Source of the DNA: Metopolophium dirhodum
Lineage: Eukaryota; Arthropoda; Insecta; Hemiptera; Aphididae
Direction of reading: 5' to 3'
NCBI RefSeq assembly: GCF_019925205.1
Contig: NC_083560.1
Coordinates: 50,948,270-51,012,269, forward strand
DNA: 64,000 bases
In this document: piece by piece, positions 58,027 through 64,000 of the stretch
Layout of the letters: every line of letters starts with the position of its first letter
How positions within the stretch are numbered: the first letter of the stretch is position 1
Notes under the pieces: generated by a model
Database searches by the model: none
What the model saw: only the letters and a program-made list of their open reading frames with translations
What the model was told of the DNA's origin: nothing
Position numbers and translations under genes: made by a program

Positions 58027-58469
58027 ATTATAGGTATAATACTATAATTGTTACTTATTAACTTATACCTAAGTCAATAGTCAATACTAATGTACCTTAT
58101 AAGAACAGTGTGTAAATAAAACCGTGATACAAATAACTTTTTTGTTTGAATATTAAACTTCGTGAACATGTGAAATTTTCAAATGTTTATTATAAACAAT
58201 TGTTCGTAAGACGTATTTTTTATATGATTTAACTGCTGAATTAAAAAAAAAACTTATGGGAATAGCTAGTATTCAACTATTTTAATGGTAGCTATAGGTT
58301 AGGTATTCAAAATTAAAATTGGAAATTTTATGTACTTATAAAATTTAATATTACCTACCTAAGTAACAATAAAATAATTGCTATGATCAATCCGTTATTT
58401 TGACAAATATTGTCAAAATACGCTATAACTGCTTATAAAAGAATTCTTTTTTTATATAGGATTAAGGCT

Positions 58470-58672
58470 TTGTCGACTGAGGTCATTACCCTGTGATGAG
58501 ATTGGTAGGGTTGGTACGGTTATAAACACGTGTAAGTGTGCCGTGTGGCAAGATTTTTCTATACTACGAACCCTGGTGGTCACCCATCTGGGAACTAGTG
58601 GCAGCGGCCGTTACTTACTCTCAGTTAGCGTGACTGATAGTCGCCAAGACGCGCCGCACCAAGCCACAAAAA
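58470..58672 (-). ncRNA. 5S-rRNA-derived sequence (SINE or pseudogene)
   Basis: On the minus strand AGAGTAAGTAACGG (about 58624-58609) and CAGATGGGTGACCACCAGGG (about 58590-58571) match the box A region (AAGTTAAGCAACG) and box C region (GGATGGGTGACCGCCTGGG) of 5S rRNA. The spacing between the boxes is conserved and the rest is diverged. The flanking GC-rich sequence (GCGGCGCGTCTTGG and CTTGCCACACGGCAC) is not 5S-like, which favours a 5S-derived SINE over a simple pseudogene. No A-tail or target duplication was established. Confidence 0.55.
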
Positions 58673-59404
58673 ATAATTTGTAATTATATTATATTATGGA
58701 TAATTTTGTATTGCTGTAACATCGAATTTTGTTGAAACTTACAACAATTGTTTTACATTTTAAGCTGACTAAGAAACAATATTTTTATCAACTAAAATCG
58801 AAAAAAATTTGAAAAAAAGATTTAATTTTGATAAAATGTTGTACTTCAAAGTTCAAATGCTTGTATAAAAATGTTGAGTGTATTTTTGATACTTTTTAAA
58901 CTCCGCTGTAAGAATTATTATTTTATTAATATTTTATAACAATAAAGTTAGAATATTATATTATGCCTTGAAAACTTAAGTATAAATTTGATGAACATTT
59001 CTAAAATCTACGGTTGATTAATTTACGTCCCAAATCTAAAATTATCAACATAACAAAACGATTTTGTCGAAAACTATATTAACTAGGTATATAAACTTCC
59101 TTTAAGTTATATACCAAAAACCACTCCCATAGTTTAAAATTTAAGCCTACTGCTTCAAAAGGTTTCCCAAAAATAAATAAGACCAGAACTTACTTAAAGT
59201 AGGTAAAATAGTAATGAATTTACTTTATACCTATAACTTATTACTAGGCACCCTCAGTAGTTTCCAAATTCCAAACTTATTAGGTATAAAAACCAGGGAG
59301 GCTGCAAAATCGAATTCGGCTTTTTGACGTATTTCAAAGATGAATAGGTTTGGTTAATTTTAGCTGCCAATTTTAGTGCTATTTATTGATATTTGTAATT
59401 TTTT

Positions 59405-60860
59405 ACTTTTAGATTCTGAGTGGAATGATGAATAATATATTGATTTTACAATGATGTGTGTTTTATTTTTATTTATTTTTTTTGTGTCTGTGTATACGAT
59501 AAGTAGTTGAAATAATGATTGGATTTTCAACTTCAGTATCTTGTTCGACGGGAAAGTGAATATCGTCGGTGCATTGGTGAAGTCAAAATTTCAAATTGTT
59601 TTCAAAAGCGCCGAGAAAAACAACATAACAATTAAGGAAAAACGGGAATTTTTACGCAAAATCGGTTTTCCACAAAATCGATTTTGGTTTTTGGTGTAAC
59701 TCTAAAACAAATGAACGTATACACATGAAATTTTCACTGGTCATTTAAATTAGCATTTTCTATACACGATAAAATTTTCAAAATATTTTGATTTGTTTTG
59801 AACTAATTAGGAACATTTTCAGTTTCCTATTTTATTAGTCTTTTCTAAGGATGTCAATAAAACATTTGTTGGGTAAAAAAGTTTGAAAATTTAATACAAG
59901 GCTCCTACTATATTATTACAACGACATTTGAAAAATATTAAAAATCTTTAGTCACAGTTTTTTTTTATAAGCATTTAAAGTTCAAAAATTGACAAAATAT
60001 AGAAAAATCACGAATATTACCAAATTATATTGATTTAAGAATTCATAAAAATTTTTCTTTTTAAATCTAAGATTTTAAAATGTAATACAAGATTCTTTAT
60101 AAGATTATCTACCTTTATCAACAAAAAAAAATGTCTATAAGAAAGTCAAATTAAATTTTTACGAACGTTTGAAGTTCATATTTTCACAATATTGGATATT
60201 CACTCGATTTCTTATGTAGCGGTTTTGTTATTTTATTGTTATTCAAAAACGAATAACTGTAGATACATGAACATTTCACAGAATGTTTATATTTTCATTT
60301 TCTATACACCATAAAATTTTAAAAATATTTTGACTTTTTTTGAACTGCTTATAGACATTGTCAGTTTTCAATTTTTTTTTTGTTTTTTTTCCTATAAATA
60401 TCAATAACATTTTATTTGTTGGGTAAAAAGTCGTGAAAATTTAATGACAAGCTCCTGATATATTTTTACGATAGCAGTTGAAAATTAAAAATACAGAGGC
60501 ACAATTTTTTTTTATAAGCATTTAAAGTTCAAATTTCGACAAAATCTATCAAATTTAAAATTTAATAATTATTTTGTAGTTAAAAATTTATAAAATGTTC
60601 AAATTGTATAGCTAAGGATTGAAAATTTAAAACAAGGTTCCACGTAAATAGTATATATATAAATTACTTTATTCACAATAATATCATCAAATATATTAGT
60701 AATACCATAGGCTTACTGAATGTTTTCGCTCAGAATCGTTTTTCTTATACAATGATATATTATATCATTGAATTCAAATTTAACACCATCCATTACAGTG
60801 ACCCACTTGTAAACTACTGTACAGCAGAGCGACATCCACTTAACCACCTTTTTTAAATTT
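59405..60860 (+). repeat. Family A repeat, most complete copy
   Basis: Runs from TTTAGATTCTGAGTGGAATG, through GGGAAAGTGAATATCGTCGG, two related ~310-bp modules (about 59700-60013 and 60241-60560). It continues to GTTTTCGCTCAGAATCG, ACCATCCATTACAGTGACCC and ACAGCAGAGCGACATCCACT. It holds no open reading frame of useful length. Confidence 0.75.
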
Positions 60861-61345
60861 GGTTTATGTATAAAAAAATAATTGTTTTTGAGAATAAAAT
60901 GCTTAAAAATTTAACACAAGGTTCCTCATAAGTTGTTCGTAGACGGTAGATAATTTAAATAACATTGAAAAACATAGTCACAATATTTATTTGTAAGCGT
61001 TTTAAATTAGAACTTTGACGAGATTATTCATCGCAAAAATTAGTTAAAATATTATTTCTTTATGTGGAATTTGAAAATTGAATACAAGATTCCTCATAAG
61101 TTTTTCTACCTATAACAAAAACAAAAAAAAAGTTTACCAAGTTTTCTCATACATTTTTTATGAGCATTTGAAATTCAATAAACATTTGGATTTCAACGAA
61201 TACGTAAAATTTCGATTTCTTATCGAAAAATCATTTTCTTATTGAGGTAGATAGTTTTAATTTATAAGACAGTATCCGTAGATACTCCACATTTCAAACT
61301 CAAAATCTTCACTATACAGCAGAGTGACTTACAAGTTTTTTCCCT
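60861..61345 (+). repeat. Extra family A module
   Basis: AAAATTTAACACAAGGTTCC, GTTTTAAATTAGAACTTTG and a closing CACTATACAGCAGAGTGACT follow the complete copy directly. Confidence 0.55.
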
Positions 61346-61950
61346 TGGCCTAACAATAATTAATAAATAATTCTATATTTCTATAGATCAAGGAAAAAGT
61401 TTTGTCACTCATATTAGCACATCTATATGAATGGGTCTCAATATGCCCAACGAGCTATACGTTTTGAATTAACTTGATACCTATGATACCTACCTACCGT
61501 TTTTTGAAAAAATAAAAACTAAAAGGTCTTTGGATTTATTGTATCACTGATGAGTGGAAAATCATTACTAAATTTTCCATGATAATATTGTAATCGTTTT
61601 GAAGAATTATTCATAATTATAATGATTGGTAAGAGTAAGATACGACGGAGCTCCTCTTATAATTTTTAATATATTTCGAGCGTACCCCTTCTAATTATTT
61701 TCTTTAGAACGGGGGGACGGAACGTTTTATTTTGTTGAAATAATATTGTATATTTTATTTCAAGTTTTCGTAAAGTTGTTACCTATTTAATAAGATATTA
61801 AAATTAAATGTATGGTTTTTTTTATGATAATTGATAGTAAATTATGACATATGACTTATGAGTAATTGACTTCAAATCATAGGTAAACAAGACCCCAATC
61901 AGGTATCTGCTGATCGAATTTCACTTTTATATTTTTCTGGGGGGCTTTCA

Positions 61951-62057
61951 TTTGGGCGAATGACCCAAAATAACATATCGTTTGGGTGAATTTATACATA
62001 TCATTTGGGCGAAATTTACACGGACCTTTAATTTATCTAATACATCGTTTGGGCGAA
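61951..62057 (+). repeat. Four TTTGGG(C/T)GAA motifs
   Basis: TTTGGGCGAA at 61951, 62004 and 62048 and TTTGGGTGAA at 61981, all in the same orientation. Three are preceded by CAT or TCG/TCA contexts (ATCATTTGGG, ATCGTTTGGG). They lie about 250 bp beyond the stop of the MULE ORF. Confidence 0.7.
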
Positions 62058-62300
62058 CTATAAATATATATTTATAAAAATGTATGTAGACTAATACGTT
62101 TTCCTTCCCATTTTTAAAGACTTAGGACTCTCAGTTAACTCTAACTGGTATGGTTAAAAATGTATTGTCATATCGTCATATTTTTTATTATATAATTTAT
62201 ATTATCTTAACTATTTTTTTTTTTATTAGAATGGTATCTCATATGCCCATTTGTTTAATAAAGTGTCAACATTATCATAATAATGTATTAAAAATCCCAA

Positions 62301-63704
62301 CTAATTTGTTTTATTAGTATGGTAACTCATGCCCATTTTTTTAATATAATCGATTATTGTTAATTTTCCGGTTTGATATTCTTCCCATGATTTTAATATA
62401 TAGTCTTGTTTTTCTTTAGTATTTTTACGTAATATATTGATTTTTTGTTTGTTGATAGAATTAATTTTTAGTAAGGTTTCCGTTTGAATTTCTTTTAAAA
62501 TATTAATTACTTGATAAATATTAGGATGTGGATGATAAAATTGCAATTTATAATTACTGTGAAATGATTCAGCCCCGTTAGTAGTACGAGGTTCGTCAGT
62601 TGGTTCTTTTGTCCACAGTGAAGGTGGGAATTTGGCATCTTCTATAATATAATTATTTAGAACATAGTCTGAAAAATAAGAAATATCGGTCGGACAAATA
62701 GACATCAACTCTGTAAATCCATGTTGAATTTGATCTGATGGTAATAGCGGTAAACCAAAGAAACATTTCAGCCAATCACCAATTTCTGAGTTATTGTTCA
62801 AGTAATGATTATGTAAAACAGTATTTTGCTGAATTTTCTTAAACCAATTTTGTGCAAGATGGAAGACACAGCAAATAATTTGGCATGTTGGAAAGCATTT
62901 AAGTATTGATTTATGAGCAGCAATTTCAAAATCCGAATAAAATTTAGTAATATTTAATTTAGTATATACTAATGTTCTACATAAATGAATAATTTCATAC
63001 CACATTAATTCATATTGTTGAGTAGTTTTAGATGATAGGAAACAAAATACAACGGGTACATAAAACTTTTGCTTGTACAGGTGAAGTGTATATAACTGAA
63101 CAAAATGTTTTGGGGAGTAAGAAAAAGTCCCATCACCAAATACATATTCAGAATCGCATAACAATTTAAGATTAGTTGAGCATGTTATTATTATCATATT
63201 TTTTTCTTGATTAACAAAACAAAACTGTTCATCATTAGAAGTAATATTTTCTTGAATTTCATAAAGCTGTTTATACGCTTCCTCTATGGTATGAGGCAAA
63301 GTAGGAAAATGACGTCTTCTGACACGATATATACATTGCCTAATAGATGATAAATCGGAATACATAATTTCGTCTTCATGTTTCGGGAGTAAAGTTGAAC
63401 GTATAATTTTACCTGGTTTTGAGTTTAAATCTATATTTGCTTTTCTTTTTACAGCACTTTTTACTTGATTCAATGCTAAAGTCTTCGGAGTAGAGACAGG
63501 ATGATTGTGAGATGTATTATTAAATTTAATAATATAAGACTTGTTTGGTGACACTAATACACTAGATCCACATTTTTTATTTGCACACCGAAAACGTACT
63601 GTATCATCTTTTAAAACATATGATTTACAAAATTTATCTTTTTCAATTACTATAATTTCGTTATTTCTTATAGAATCGAATTTGGCGTCAACTTTCGTAT
63701 CCAT
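62301..63704 (-). CDS. FLYWCH zinc finger / MULE transposase-like protein
   Basis: Uninterrupted 467-residue single-exon frame. Residues 26-68 form a FLYWCH-type finger with probable ligands C40, C45, H66 and H68. Residues 185-290 are a MULE (Mutator-like) catalytic core. FGDGTFSYSP supplies D191, YSDFE supplies D258 and CCVFHLAQNW follows as in family members. NGAESFH (E379) is the likely third acidic residue. It is AT-rich like its surroundings. Such genes are multicopy in aphid genomes, and this one may be a recently active transposase or a domesticated derivative. The start is the first Met after an upstream stop. No terminal inverted repeat was found inside the window, whose right edge is only 300 bp away. 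No symbol is assigned. Confidence 0.8.
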   Translation of the reverse strand: MDTKVDAKFDSIRNNEIIVIEKDKFCKSYVLKDDTVRFRCANKKCGSSVLVSPNKSYIIKFNNTSHNHPVSTPKTLALNQVKSAVKRKANIDLNSKPGKIIRSTLLPKHEDEIMYSDLSSIRQCIYRVRRRHFPTLPHTIEEAYKQLYEIQENITSNDEQFCFVNQEKNMIIITCSTNLKLLCDSEYVFGDGTFSYSPKHFVQLYTLHLYKQKFYVPVVFCFLSSKTTQQYELMWYEIIHLCRTLVYTKLNITKFYSDFEIAAHKSILKCFPTCQIICCVFHLAQNWFKKIQQNTVLHNHYLNNNSEIGDWLKCFFGLPLLPSDQIQHGFTELMSICPTDISYFSDYVLNNYIIEDAKFPPSLWTKEPTDEPRTTNGAESFHSNYKLQFYHPHPNIYQVINILKEIQTETLLKINSINKQKINILRKNTKEKQDYILKSWEEYQTGKLTIIDYIKKMGMSYHTNKTN

Positions 63705-63729
63705 TTTATTAGAAATTTATAAATATTGA

Positions 63730-64000
63730 ATAATTTTCGTTTAATTTTAGAGATTCTGTTCCGAGAACTATGACATAAAGACTAAATAGTAAGTACTATA
63801 CCACTATAATCTTTACCAGTAGTGCGTTTATAATCAAAAGTAATGTCTTATTTCAGTATCTGATTAGATTAGATGTAGGAAAAACATGAAAACCCACATG
63901 TACAATCTAACAAATTATCGTTCACTATCCAAAATTGTAAATTGGTCTCAACAATCAGTCGAAACGATATAATAATAATATTTAGCTGTAGTAATGTATA
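63730..64000. other. Region upstream of the MULE gene, to window edge
   Basis: AT-rich. No terminal inverted repeat or inverse of the TTTGGGCGAA motifs was seen. Confidence 0.4.

Noticed and set aside
1..64000. CRISPR arrays, tRNA genes, bacterial or endosymbiont genes
   Set aside because: No regularly spaced identical repeats, no cloverleaf with A and B boxes, and no compact operon-like coding were seen. Everything coding is intron-bearing insect or transposon sequence.
1..64000. AGGTACCT palindrome recurring (for example near 8909, 15387, 17148, 19010, 19292)
   Set aside because: It is frequent and scattered without fixed spacing or relation to genes. It appears to be a general sequence habit of aphid noncoding DNA rather than a local regulatory system.

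Overview
The window looks like an aphid (Hemiptera, Aphididae) nuclear genome. It is very AT-rich, the palindromic motif AGGTACCT recurs throughout, the two host genes have many exons, and the space between exons is full of diverged repeats typical of aphid scaffolds. No tRNA, intact rRNA, bacterial gene or CRISPR array was seen.

Two host genes are reconstructed exon by exon. The first, on the + strand (about 4.3-22.1 kb), is the Fos-family bZIP transcription factor kayak (kay). It has two alternative first coding exons 13 kb apart (5474-5638 and 18735-18950) that both splice in phase 0 onto the same four downstream exons. The second, on the - strand (52186 down to 32555), is the neuroendocrine proprotein convertase PC2 (amontillado, amon). 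It has twelve coding exons that join in consistent phase to give 782 residues, with a catalytic Asp/His/Ser triad and the PC2-specific oxyanion Asp. The genes are tail-to-tail, and about 10 kb of repeats and dead retrotransposons separates kay's stop from amon's stop. At the right edge (62301-63704, - strand) there is an uninterrupted FLYWCH/MULE transposase-like ORF.

Repeats fill most of the rest. At 0-4 kb there is an integrase fragment, a jockey-type 3' end and pieces of one abundant aphid repeat. The 6-18 kb stretch, which is kay intron 1, carries several small hAT-like elements, some with clear 8-bp target duplications. At 24-26.4 kb two copies of the abundant repeat face each other and could form a hairpin of about 0.5 kb. 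At 26.6-31.7 kb lie two 5'-truncated R1-like non-LTR elements and a 120-bp palindrome. The amon introns contain a hAT-like MITE, a mariner-like MITE, two Helitron ends, a TTAA-flanked foldback element and the two inverted halves of a PIN/CXC-type repeat gene. At 52.7-62 kb, upstream of amon, lie two more hAT-like elements, a 5S-rRNA-derived sequence, further copies of the abundant repeat and a short array of TTTGGGCGAA motifs.

Exon boundaries come from reading splice sites and protein similarity by eye. UTR ends, promoters and TE family names are inferences.
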